From: JAFGSI01 sp041287425
GTDB lineage: Bacteria > Chloroflexota > Anaerolineae > Anaerolineales > Villigracilaceae
Reading direction: 5' to 3'
Assembly (NCBI GenBank): GCA_041287425.1
Contig: JBEULG010000027.1
Coordinates: 134,877-198,876, forward strand
Length of the DNA stretch: 64,000 nt
The notes beneath the pieces are model-generated. The model saw only the letters and a list, made by a program, of their open reading frames with translations. It was not told the origin of the DNA and did not search any database. Numbering within the stretch: the stretch's first letter is position 1; each line of letters starts with the position of its first letter. Made by a program: the position numbers and the translations under genes. Positions 47,268 to 55,668 of the stretch are shown in pieces.

Positions 47268-49055
47268 TCAATCCACCGTCAGGGTCTTGGACAGGTTGCG
47301 GGGGAAGTCCGGGTCATAGCCGCGCAGGACGCTCATGTGATAGGACAGCAGTTGCAACGGCAGGACGGTGAGCAGGGCGGAAACCTCCGGGCTGGCGTGG
47401 GGAATGGGGATGACCTGGCTGGCGTTGGCGCGCAGGCGCGGGTCGTCTTCGCCAATGGCGATGGCGCGCGCCCCGCGGCAGGTGACCTCGTTGATGCCGC
47501 TGACGATGAGCGGCACGTCCGTCGTCGGGACGGCGAACAGGATGGGATAATCCTGGGTGACCGCCGAAAGCGGCCCGTGCTTGAACTCGGTCGAGAGCAT
47601 GCCCTCGCAGTGGGCATAGGTGATTTCCTTGAGTTTCAAAGCGCCCTCGAGCGCCATCGGGTAGGTCGCGCCGTAGCCGAGGCAGTAGAGGTCGTTCCAC
47701 GCGTTGATGGCCGAGGCCAGGGCCTCCACGTGGGGGGCGCTCATCTCCAGGGTGGCATCCATCAGGGCCGGGACGTCCGTCAGGGCGGCGGGGTCGCGCC
47801 CCGCCAGGCGATAGGCCAGGTAGAGAAAGGTCAGCACCTGGTTGGTGAACGTCTTGGTCGCCGGGACGGAGATTTCGTAGCCGCAGCAAAGCGGCAGGGT
47901 ACAGGCGGCGGCCTTGGTCAGCGTCGAACCGATGACGTTGGCCAGCCCGAAGCAAGTCATGCCGCGTTTTTCGGCGGCCTGGAGGGCGTTGAGCACATCC
48001 TTCGTCTCACCCGACTGACTGACGAAGAGGCCGACATCCTCGTGGTTGACCGCCGGGGCATACTGGGGCATGAATTGCGGGGCAATGACCGGGATGACCG
48101 CCCGCCCGGCGATTTGGGCGAAATAGACCGCCCCGGCCAGACAGGCGTGGTAACTCGTCCCGCAGCCGATGAAGTAGAGATGCCGCGCCGTGCGCGCCTT
48201 TTCGAGCACGGTGGCGACCTCCGGGCTGCTCTCCAGCATGTGGAGCAGTTCACGCCCCACCTGGCTTTGCTCGTGGATTTCTTTGAGCATGAAGTGAGGA
48301 TAGCCGCCCTTCTGAACCGCGTCCATCGACTCGGTCACCGTTTCGGCGGCGCGCTCCACCACCGAGCCGTCTTTCACCGAGCGGACCTCGAGCCGGTCGG
48401 CCCACAGGATGACGATTTCGCCGTCGTTCAGGCGGACGATGCGGCGGGTGAGAGGCAGGATGGATGGCAAGTCGGAGGAGACGCAGGTGAAGCCCTCGCC
48501 GATGCCGGCCACCAGGCCGGAGCCTTTCTTGAAAGCATAGAGTTTGTCGTCATTGATGCGGCCGATGACGAAGGCATAATCGCCCTGCAGGTCGCCGTAG
48601 GCCAGGCGGATGGCGTCGATGAAGTCGTAGCCCTTGTTGAGGTAACGCTCGACAGCGTGGACGCACGACTCGCCGTCATTCTGCGAGCGGACGGTGAGTC
48701 CTTCGGCGATGAATTGCTGGCGCAATTCGACGTTGTTGACCACGTTGCCGTTGTGGGCGCCGACCAGGTCGCCGTCCGAGTCGAGGTGCGGCTGGGCGTT
48801 GACCTGGGATGGTTCGCCGAAGGTGGCCCAGCGCAGTTGGGTGATGCCGCGCGAACCGGTCATCTCGGCGAAGTTGTATTTGGCCGCCACCTCGTCCACT
48901 TTGCCGACGTCTTTACGCAAATCAATTCTCGAGCCGGAAAGGGTCGCCGCGCCGACCGAGTCGTAGCCGCGGTAAGTGAGGCGTTTGGCCGCCTCGATGA
49001 GAATCGGGCCGAGGGGTTGCTCGTCCCGCGTTACGATGCCGAAGATGCCGCACAT
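47268..49055 (-). CDS. glmS: Glutamine-fructose-6-phosphate aminotransferase
   Basis: 595-aa enzyme making glucosamine-6-phosphate for cell-wall precursors. The N-terminal glutaminase begins MCGIFGIVTR with the nucleophile Cys2; the motif usually read as HTRWATHG is here QLRWATFG, so one glutamine-contacting His is Phe. HNGNVVNNVELRQQF follows. Two SIS domains bind sugar phosphate (FIGCGTSYHACLAG, VSQSGETKDVLNAL; LGYGATYPMALEGALKLKEITY), ending in DFPRNLSKTLTVD. Length is normal. Possibly a GlmS paralogue with altered glutaminase site. No glmS ribozyme seen upstream. Confidence 0.93.
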   Translation of the reverse strand: MCGIFGIVTRDEQPLGPILIEAAKRLTYRGYDSVGAATLSGSRIDLRKDVGKVDEVAAKYNFAEMTGSRGITQLRWATFGEPSQVNAQPHLDSDGDLVGAHNGNVVNNVELRQQFIAEGLTVRSQNDGESCVHAVERYLNKGYDFIDAIRLAYGDLQGDYAFVIGRINDDKLYAFKKGSGLVAGIGEGFTCVSSDLPSILPLTRRIVRLNDGEIVILWADRLEVRSVKDGSVVERAAETVTESMDAVQKGGYPHFMLKEIHEQSQVGRELLHMLESSPEVATVLEKARTARHLYFIGCGTSYHACLAGAVYFAQIAGRAVIPVIAPQFMPQYAPAVNHEDVGLFVSQSGETKDVLNALQAAEKRGMTCFGLANVIGSTLTKAAACTLPLCCGYEISVPATKTFTNQVLTFLYLAYRLAGRDPAALTDVPALMDATLEMSAPHVEALASAINAWNDLYCLGYGATYPMALEGALKLKEITYAHCEGMLSTEFKHGPLSAVTQDYPILFAVPTTDVPLIVSGINEVTCRGARAIAIGEDDPRLRANASQVIPIPHASPEVSALLTVLPLQLLSYHMSVLRGYDPDFPRNLSKTLTVD

Positions 49056-49104
49056 GGTCGAAAAGTCTCCTGGTCAGTGGAATTGCAGGCCAAGTGTATC
49101 ACAA

Positions 49105-49143
49105 GGAAAAAGGAATCGAGGACGAGCAAAAGCCCGTCCTCGA
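49105..49143 (-). terminator. Intrinsic terminator after the FadF-type gene
   Basis: TCGAGGACG (49116-49124) and CGTCCTCGA (49135-49143) form a 9-bp stem with a 10-nt loop; on the minus strand TTCCTTTTTCC follows. It separates fadF from glmS. Confidence 0.75.
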
Positions 49144-49171
49144 GGTGACTTTTTTCGGGACTTTGCGGCGG

Positions 49172-51151
49172 CTAGGGAGCAGCCAGCCTGTCTGCCAGGA
49201 TTTCGAGCAAATCGCGCCCCTGCATTTCCCCCGGCTGACAGGCGGCTTTGATTCCGTCCTCGAACATGGTCAGGCAGAAGGGACAGTTAGAGACGAGCAG
49301 AGGCGCGCCGGTAGCCTGCGCCATCTGGACGCGGGCGACGTTGATGCGGCTGCCGAGTTTCTCCTCGGCCAAGACGCGGCCCCCGCCCGCCCCACAGCAG
49401 AAGCCCTCGTAGCCCGATTGCGTCATTTCGCGGATTTGCCCGCCGGCGCGGCGCAGGAGGGCGCGCGGCGGTTCGAGGATGTCGCAGTAGCGGGCCAGGG
49501 TACAGGAATCATGATAGGCGGCCTCGAAAGGCTCGGTGCGGAGGGGCAGACGGCCCTCCTCGGCCAGGCGCGCCAGGAAGACGACGGCATGTTCGACCGG
49601 CAGATCGAAGCCCAGGTCGCGGTAATCGCGGTCGAGGGTGTAGAAACAGTGCGGGCAGGCCGTCACAACCCGCGGCGCGCCGCTGGCCTGCATCCGTTCG
49701 ATGTTCTCGGCGGCTTTCATCTGGTAGAGGTCTTCGTGGCCCAGTTTGCGCAACGGCTCGCCGCAGCAGGTCTCGGCGCGGCCGAGGATGCCGACCCGCA
49801 GGCCGGCGGCGTGGCACAGGCGGACGAAAGCGCGGGCGACAGCCTGGTTGCGCTTGTCGAAGGAGGCGAAACAGCCGGCGAAGTAGAGCAGGTCGGCCTC
49901 GGCCGGCGGGTAAAGTTCCAGGCCGGCGGCCCAGTCGGCGCGGCCGGCGGCGGCCAGGCCGAAGGGATTGCCGTTCGTTTCCAATTGGCGCACGGCAGCA
50001 GCCACCTCCGCGCCGGGGAGGTCACCGCGCATCAGCACCAGGGCGCGGCGCATCTCAATGATTTTGTTGACGTGCTCGATTTCGGCCGGGCAGATTTCCT
50101 GGCAGGCGCGGCAGGCAGTGCAGGCCCACAAGGCCTCGGGCGTGACGATTTCAATCAGGTCGGCGGGCGAGGCCAGGAAAGCCGCCGCCCCCACTTGCTG
50201 GACGATCCGCATCGGCGAGAGCGGCTTGCCGGTCACCCAGGCCGGGCAGCGGTCCTGACAGCGTTTGCAGGCCATGCAGGCGTCGGCGTCGTAGATGTCC
50301 TTCCAGGTCAGGTCGCTGACGGCCTCGGCCCCGAAGCGTTCGGCGTTCTCGGCTTCCAGGTCGAGGGGGGCGAGGCTTCCCTTAGGGCGCAGATCGCTGA
50401 ACAGCGAGTTGACGGGGGTGGTCAGGAGATGGCGCAGTTTGGTGAAGGGCAGGGCGGCAATCAGGCCCATCGCCAGGCCAAAGTGAATCCACCACAGCCA
50501 GCGGTGCAGGCTGCTTAAGACCTCGGCACTCAGGCCGGTCATCGTCAGGGCGGCCAGCCGGCCGACGGGCGAGAACCAGGCCAGAGCCGGGTCGGTGCGC
50601 ATTTCGGTGGCGGCCATGCGGGCGCCTTCGATGAAGAAGCCGGTCAGCAAAATGGCGGCCAGGCCGAAATGGACCAGGTAGTCATCGGGGATGATTTCCA
50701 GTCCTTTGGGGCGGTAGATGAAACGCCGCACGCCGAGGCCGAAGAGGGTCAGCATCGCAATCAGCCCGCCCAGATCGAGTGCCAGAGAAAAGATTTTATA
50801 GAAAGCGCCGCGCAGGAAGACCAGGTCGAAGAGCGGGGCGGTGAAGTCGGCCTGAAGCATGACCAGCAGGGTGCCGATAAAGAGCGTCAGCATACCCCAG
50901 AAGAGCAGGGCGTGGGTGAGGCCCGGCAAACGGACGCGCAGTACCCGCGCCTGGCCGAGGAAGTTCTGAATCATCCGCCCCAGCCGGCGCAGCGATTGGT
51001 CGCGGCGCGCCAGCGGCTTGCCCTTGCGGTAGACGCGCAGCCGCCGCGCAAAGCCGTAGAGGACGATGAGAACGGTCAGGGCAGCGAGCAGATACATGGG
51101 CAACGCCGCGGCATGGCCGATGTTCCAGTAAATTTCGCGAGTGGCATCCAT
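49172..51151 (-). CDS. FadF/EMO-type membrane iron-sulfur ETF:quinone oxidoreductase
   Basis: 659-aa fusion: about six spans with His residues typical of a NarI/DsrM-like diheme cytochrome b (residues 10-240), two 4Fe-4S motifs (CMACKRCQDRCPAW, CTACRACQEICPAE) and two CCG domains (ETCCGEPLRKLGHEDL, GFCCGAGGGRVLAEEK). This is the architecture of FadF/YwjF, proposed to pass electrons from ETF (acyl-CoA oxidation) to menaquinone. ETF genes are not in the window. A heterodisulfide-reductase-like role is the alternative. The first ATG (51160) is only 1 nt from AGGAG; the ATG at 51151 is better spaced. Confidence 0.88.
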   Translation of the reverse strand: MDATREIYWNIGHAAALPMYLLAALTVLIVLYGFARRLRVYRKGKPLARRDQSLRRLGRMIQNFLGQARVLRVRLPGLTHALLFWGMLTLFIGTLLVMLQADFTAPLFDLVFLRGAFYKIFSLALDLGGLIAMLTLFGLGVRRFIYRPKGLEIIPDDYLVHFGLAAILLTGFFIEGARMAATEMRTDPALAWFSPVGRLAALTMTGLSAEVLSSLHRWLWWIHFGLAMGLIAALPFTKLRHLLTTPVNSLFSDLRPKGSLAPLDLEAENAERFGAEAVSDLTWKDIYDADACMACKRCQDRCPAWVTGKPLSPMRIVQQVGAAAFLASPADLIEIVTPEALWACTACRACQEICPAEIEHVNKIIEMRRALVLMRGDLPGAEVAAAVRQLETNGNPFGLAAAGRADWAAGLELYPPAEADLLYFAGCFASFDKRNQAVARAFVRLCHAAGLRVGILGRAETCCGEPLRKLGHEDLYQMKAAENIERMQASGAPRVVTACPHCFYTLDRDYRDLGFDLPVEHAVVFLARLAEEGRLPLRTEPFEAAYHDSCTLARYCDILEPPRALLRRAGGQIREMTQSGYEGFCCGAGGGRVLAEEKLGSRINVARVQMAQATGAPLLVSNCPFCLTMFEDGIKAACQPGEMQGRDLLEILADRLAAP

Positions 51152-51268
51152 GGCGTCCATTCTCCTGCAAAAATTGTAGCATGGCTCGCTAAGAGGCGGT
51201 TATGACAGGTATCCTCATTCGAACCTGATGAACGGCCTGAGAAGAGGGGCAATCGAGCGGCCAGGCGT

Positions 51269-51274
51269 TATAAT
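51269..51274 (+). promoter_or_regulatory. -10 box of the spermidine-synthase-like gene (leaderless)
   Basis: Perfect TATAAT ending 6 nt before the ATG at 51281, so transcription is predicted to start on the start codon. No -35 match. Confidence 0.65.
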
Positions 51275-51280
51275 TCGCCC

Positions 51281-52834
51281 ATGCGCAAATATCTCTATTT
51301 CACGGTCTTCGTTTCGGGGATGACCACCCTGGCGGGCGAGTTCGGCGCCTCGCGCCTGCTGGGCAACGTTTTCGGGACCTCGAACCTGGTCTGGGCAGCC
51401 ATCATCGGCCTGATTCTCATTTACCTGACCGTCGGTTACTTCCTGGGCGGGCGCTGGGCCGACCGTTCCCCGCACGGACAGACGATGTACGGCATCCTGG
51501 CCTGGGGGGCGTTCACGCTGGGGGTCGTGCCCTACGTCGCCGCGCCGGTGCTGCGAGCGGCGGCCGACGCCTTCGACGCGCTGCAAGTGGGCGTGCTGGC
51601 CGGTTCATTCGTCGGCGTGCTGGTTTTGTTCACCGTGCCCATCACCCTGCTGGGAATGATTTCGCCGTTCGCGATTCGAATCAGCCTGGAGGATACCAGC
51701 CGCGCCGGCAACGTAGCCGGGACGATTTACGGCATCTCGACCATCGGTTCCTTCATCGGGACATTTCTGCCCACCCTGGTGATGATTCCGACAATTGGGA
51801 CGACGCGCACCTTCCTGGTGTTCAGCCTGTTGCTGTTGTGCGTGGCGCTGGTCGGGCTGGCAAAGAGCGCCGGTGTGAAAAAGATGCTGCCTTACCTGCT
51901 GATGGTGGTCGCCCTGGCGCTGCTGGCCTTCTTCGGTGGGCGCGGCGGTATCAAGCGTTCGGCCGGCCAAATTTACGAGACCGAGTCGGCCTACAACTAC
52001 ATTCAGGTAATCGAATACAACGGCACCCGCTACCTGCGTCTGAACGAAGGCCAGGGGTTTCACTCCGAGTACAGCCCTCAAACGCTTCACTACGGAGGGC
52101 CATGGCAGCAGTTTCTGGCAGGACCGTTTTTCTACACCGGCCGTCAGCCGGAGGATGTCGAACGAATCGCCATCGTCGGCCTGGCCGGCGGGACGACCGC
52201 CCGTCAGGCCGCGGCCGTCTTTCCAAATGTGATCATCGATGGTTGGGAAATCGACCCTGAGATTGTTCGCGTTGGACGTCAGTACTTCGCCATGAATCTG
52301 CCCAACCTGAACGTCTATGTGCAAGACGGGCGCTGGGGGTTGGAACAAAGCCCCTACACATACGATTTGATTTGCGTGGATGCCTATCGTCCGCCCTACA
52401 TTCCACCACACCTGACCACCCAGGAATTCTTCCAAATCGCCGCCGACCACCTGGAACCGGACGGCGCCCTGGTCATCAACGTCGGCCGCGCCCCCAACGA
52501 CCGGCGCCTGATCAACGGACTGGCGACGACCCTGCGGACGATCTTCCCGTCGCTGTATGTGATGGACATCCCCGGCACGTTCAACTCGATGATTTATGCC
52601 ACCCTGCAGCCCACCGAGGCGGCGGCGCTGGAAGCCAATGCCTATATGCTGGCCATCCGCCCAGACGTCCACCCGCTGCTGGTCGAGTCGGTATGGCTGG
52701 CATGGACGAATCTGCAGCCTGCTCCCGAACAGACGATGGTCTTCACCGATGACCGCGCCCCCATCGAGTGGCTGACCAACAATCTCATTCTCAATTTTCT
52801 GCTCGAAAACAGCACGGAGGTGTTGGGTCAATGA
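51281..52834 (+). CDS. Membrane protein fused to spermidine-synthase-like domain
   Basis: 517-aa protein: seven spans in residues 1-215 (LYFTVFVSGMTTLAGEFGASRLLG onwards), then a spermidine-synthase-like Rossmann domain (RIAIVGLAGGTTARQAAAVFP, IIDGWEIDPEIVRVGRQYF, YDLICVDAYRPPYIPPHLTTQEF). The canonical Asp and SAM-binding residues are partly conserved, so aminopropyl or methyl transfer is possible but unproven. The fusion class is widespread and poorly characterised. Its stop overlaps the next start (ATGA). Confidence 0.88.
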   Translation: MRKYLYFTVFVSGMTTLAGEFGASRLLGNVFGTSNLVWAAIIGLILIYLTVGYFLGGRWADRSPHGQTMYGILAWGAFTLGVVPYVAAPVLRAAADAFDALQVGVLAGSFVGVLVLFTVPITLLGMISPFAIRISLEDTSRAGNVAGTIYGISTIGSFIGTFLPTLVMIPTIGTTRTFLVFSLLLLCVALVGLAKSAGVKKMLPYLLMVVALALLAFFGGRGGIKRSAGQIYETESAYNYIQVIEYNGTRYLRLNEGQGFHSEYSPQTLHYGGPWQQFLAGPFFYTGRQPEDVERIAIVGLAGGTTARQAAAVFPNVIIDGWEIDPEIVRVGRQYFAMNLPNLNVYVQDGRWGLEQSPYTYDLICVDAYRPPYIPPHLTTQEFFQIAADHLEPDGALVINVGRAPNDRRLINGLATTLRTIFPSLYVMDIPGTFNSMIYATLQPTEAAALEANAYMLAIRPDVHPLLVESVWLAWTNLQPAPEQTMVFTDDRAPIEWLTNNLILNFLLENSTEVLGQ

Positions 52835-53487
52835 AAACGCTCCACAAAGCGGCCGGCTGGCTGGTCGCTTCTCTGACGCCACCGGCATTGGTTTTTCTTG
52901 CCCTTCGGCTGCTGCTGACGCCGGTTTTTCTGCAAATCGAGTATCGTCTGCCCGGATTCCCGCCCGATGCATACGGTTTCACGTTCGAAGAGCGGCTGCA
53001 CTACGCCCGCCTTTCCCTGGAATACCTGCTCAACGATGCCGATATCACTTTCCTCGGCGACTTGGAATTCCCCAGCGGAGAAAAAGTCTTCAACGCGCGT
53101 GAACTCAGGCACATGGCAGATGTCAAAAATGTAGTCCGGCCGGCATTATGGGTAGGGTACGGAGCCTGGCTGACGCTGATCGGCCTGGGAATCTGGGCGC
53201 GCCGGGGCGGCTGGTGGGCGACCTATCGCACCGCGCTGCGCCGCGGCGGTTGGGCGACGGTGGGGCTGGTAGTGCTCATCGGGCTGGGCGCGGCAATTTC
53301 CTTCTCAGAATTCTTCGTCATCTTCCACGCCTTGTTCTTCGAAGGCGATTCGTGGCTTTTCCTGTATTCGGATACGCTCATCCGCCTGTTCCCGATGCGA
53401 TTCTGGCAGGATGCCTTCTCAATCGCCGGGCTGATTGCGCTCGGCGGCGGCCTGGCGCTGGGATGGTCGAGAACTCCCAGAAAATGA
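52831..53487 (+). CDS. DUF1461 (TIGR01906-type) integral membrane protein
   Basis: 218-aa protein with four spans: WLVASLTPPALVFLALRLLL, PALWVGYGAWLTLIGLGIW, WATVGLVVLIGLGAAISFSEFFVIFHALFF, and FSIAGLIALGGGLALGW. Family features: YGFTFEERLHYARLSLEYLL, the NARELRHMADVKNV motif before span 2, and FFEGDSWLFLYSDTLIRLFPMRFWQD. Function unknown. The ATG overlaps the previous stop, implying coupling to the spermidine-synthase-like protein. Confidence 0.9.
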   Translation: MKTLHKAAGWLVASLTPPALVFLALRLLLTPVFLQIEYRLPGFPPDAYGFTFEERLHYARLSLEYLLNDADITFLGDLEFPSGEKVFNARELRHMADVKNVVRPALWVGYGAWLTLIGLGIWARRGGWWATYRTALRRGGWATVGLVVLIGLGAAISFSEFFVIFHALFFEGDSWLFLYSDTLIRLFPMRFWQDAFSIAGLIALGGGLALGWSRTPRK

Positions 53488-53632
53488 AGCCGAAATCGGC
53501 GGCCGAGGGGGATAAACTTGACGTGTGTTACACTTTCCGCCCGATTCGTTTTCGGGTATCATTCGGGCGTTTGCACTGCAACGAACACGACGGCTGTGCG
53601 GGGGCAAACACAGTCCTTTCTGGGAGGCCCTG

Positions 53633-54580
53633 ATGAAGTTTTCGGTCACTGCTCGGTCTGGCACAAACGAGGCGAGCGCGCCGGTGAAACGTCTCGCCCT
53701 GAGCCGCCATTCGGCCCGCATCGGCTTTCTATTCATCCTGCCCTGGGTCATTGGCTTCGTCCTGCTCAAGGCAATACCGATTCTGGCGGCGCTGGTCTTC
53801 TCGTTCACCAGTTTCAACATGCTCCACCCGGAAAACATCCGCTTTGTGGGGCTGCAGAATTACCTGAACATCCTGCACGACCGAGATGCCGGCAGCAGCC
53901 TGTTCGGTTCGGTTGGTTATTTCGTCCTGGCGGTGCCCATCGAGATGATTGCGGCGCTCGGTCTGGCGGCCCTGTTCAGCAGTGACTGGCTGCGCGGCAA
54001 ACGCCTGCTGCGGACGCTGTTCTTCATGCCCAGCATCATCCCCGCCATCGCGATTTATTTCATCATCTCCGGCCTGGTCAACCCCGGCAGCGGATGGATC
54101 AACCGCCTCATCATCGAGCCGCTCGACCTGCCGCCGCCAGCCGGCCTGTACATGCTCTTTCCGGTCATCTTCGCGCTGTGGTCGATTGGACCGGGCTTTT
54201 TGATTATGCTGGCAGCCATGCAGGCCATCCCCAGAGAAATCTACGAGGCGGCGCGCGTCGATGGGGCCGGGCCGCTCATGCGCTTCGTCTCGATTACGAT
54301 ACCGATGATTTCCCCGGCCATCTTCTTCAGCCTGGTCATCAACATGATCAGTTCGTTCGGCGGCGTAGCCCTGCTCGACCGCGGCCTGCCATACAGCCAA
54401 AGCCTTTCGCCCATGGAATCCTACATCAGTTACCAGATGTTCTCTTTTCTCAACCTGGGCTACGCCAGCGCCCTGGCCTGGGTCATGTTCCTGGTCGTGA
54501 TGGGCATCACCGTGGCAATCTTCCGTTCGGCACGTTACTGGGTGCACTTTCCGGAGGAGGACGAAAATGTGGAAATCTAA
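53633..54580 (+). CDS. Carbohydrate ABC transporter permease, MalF type (second set)
   Basis: 315-aa CUT1 permease with six spans (ARIGFLFILPWVIGFVLLKAIP onwards) and EAA loop YEAARVDGAGPLMRFVSITIP. Related to the permease at 2966-3949 but clearly divergent. The ATG at 53633 has GGGAGG 6 nt upstream. The upstream 145 bp hold a possible -10 (TATCAT, 53557-53562). No binding protein or ATPase gene adjoins, so partners are elsewhere. Overlaps the next permease by 14 bp. Confidence 0.92.
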   Translation: MKFSVTARSGTNEASAPVKRLALSRHSARIGFLFILPWVIGFVLLKAIPILAALVFSFTSFNMLHPENIRFVGLQNYLNILHDRDAGSSLFGSVGYFVLAVPIEMIAALGLAALFSSDWLRGKRLLRTLFFMPSIIPAIAIYFIISGLVNPGSGWINRLIIEPLDLPPPAGLYMLFPVIFALWSIGPGFLIMLAAMQAIPREIYEAARVDGAGPLMRFVSITIPMISPAIFFSLVINMISSFGGVALLDRGLPYSQSLSPMESYISYQMFSFLNLGYASALAWVMFLVVMGITVAIFRSARYWVHFPEEDENVEI

Positions 54581-55661
54581 GCGCCCCCGCCGGAGCGACT
54601 TCTCGACCCTCTCGCTGCGCCTGTGGGATTTCACCGGCATGGCCCTCCTCAACCTGTTCGTCTGGCTGGCGGCGCTGATTTACCTTTCGCCGCTGACATA
54701 TATGTTCATCACCTCGGTCAAGACCAGCGAGCAGTTGAGCGACTCCAGCGCCCCGATTCTGCCCGCCCGGCCGGTCATGTACGAGTACGAAGGCCGCGCC
54801 CGTTATGTGTACTACGTGCCGACCGAATCCGGAACCCGCCAGTTGGCCCTGATCGACTCGGACCGCAACGGGGCCTTCTTCATCGACCCCCAAGACCCCG
54901 AAGCAGGATTGATCCGCTGGGAAGGTTCCTGGCGGACCTTGCGGCGGGTTTACTCGCCGCACTGGGAATTCGGCAACTTCGTCACCCTCTGGGAGCGGAT
55001 AGAGTACCCGCGCCTGCTGCGCAACACCCTGATTCTGGTCTTCCTGGGCGAGGTCGGCGTCCTGGCCTCTTCGATTGCGGTGGCGTATGGCTTTTCCCGC
55101 TTTCGCATTCCGGGCGGCAAATACCTGTTCCTTTTGCTGATTGCCACCATCATGATTCCCGACAGCATTACACTCGTGCCGACCTTCTTCATTTACGCCA
55201 ATCTGCTCGACTGGCTGCGCTCTTTCACCAGCACCAGCGCCATTTATTACATTCCCCTCCTCCTGCCGCATTTCTTCGGCAGCGCCATCTACATTTTCCT
55301 CCTGCGTCAGAACTTCAAAGCCATCCCGCGCGACCTCGACGAGGCGGCCATGATTGACGGCGCCAGTCCGCTGCGCATTCTGGTTTCGATCATCCTGCCG
55401 CAGGCGGTTCCCACCGTTGTCACCGTCGGCCTGCTGCACTTCTTCAACGCCTGGAACGAGATGCGCATGGCCAGCCTGTTTCTGGGCGTCAGCCAGGAAC
55501 GGACGATTGGATTCAGCGCCCAGGCGTTCCAGAGTTACGGCTTCACGCCGGAATTCCTGCAGGCCAGCGCCTTGATGCTGATGATCATCCCCATCCTCGT
55601 CCTTTTCCTGGCGCAGCGTTTCTTCATGCAGGATATGGTCGTGACCGGCATAGAAAAGTGA
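54567..55661 (+). CDS. Carbohydrate ABC transporter permease, MalG type, with extracytoplasmic insertion (second set)
   Basis: 364-aa permease. After TM1 (LFVWLAALIYLSPLTYMFI) comes an extracytoplasmic segment of about 85 residues (YEYEGRARYVYYVP, FFIDPQDPEAGLIRWEGSWR, HWEFGNFVTLWERI) closely parallel to that in the permease at 1893-2969, then the MalG core with EAA loop DEAAMIDGASPLRILVSIILPQ. GGAGGA precedes the ATG inside the preceding gene, indicating coupling. Ends VVTGIEK, like the other copy (VVITGVEK). Confidence 0.93.
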   Translation: MWKSKRPRRSDFSTLSLRLWDFTGMALLNLFVWLAALIYLSPLTYMFITSVKTSEQLSDSSAPILPARPVMYEYEGRARYVYYVPTESGTRQLALIDSDRNGAFFIDPQDPEAGLIRWEGSWRTLRRVYSPHWEFGNFVTLWERIEYPRLLRNTLILVFLGEVGVLASSIAVAYGFSRFRIPGGKYLFLLLIATIMIPDSITLVPTFFIYANLLDWLRSFTSTSAIYYIPLLLPHFFGSAIYIFLLRQNFKAIPRDLDEAAMIDGASPLRILVSIILPQAVPTVVTVGLLHFFNAWNEMRMASLFLGVSQERTIGFSAQAFQSYGFTPEFLQASALMLMIIPILVLFLAQRFFMQDMVVTGIEK

Positions 55662-55668
55662 GTCGCCG

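Noticed and set aside
49056..49171. glmS ribozyme upstream of glmS
   Set aside because: The 116-bp gap is mostly a terminator for the preceding gene and is too short for the ribozyme fold; no matching core was seen.
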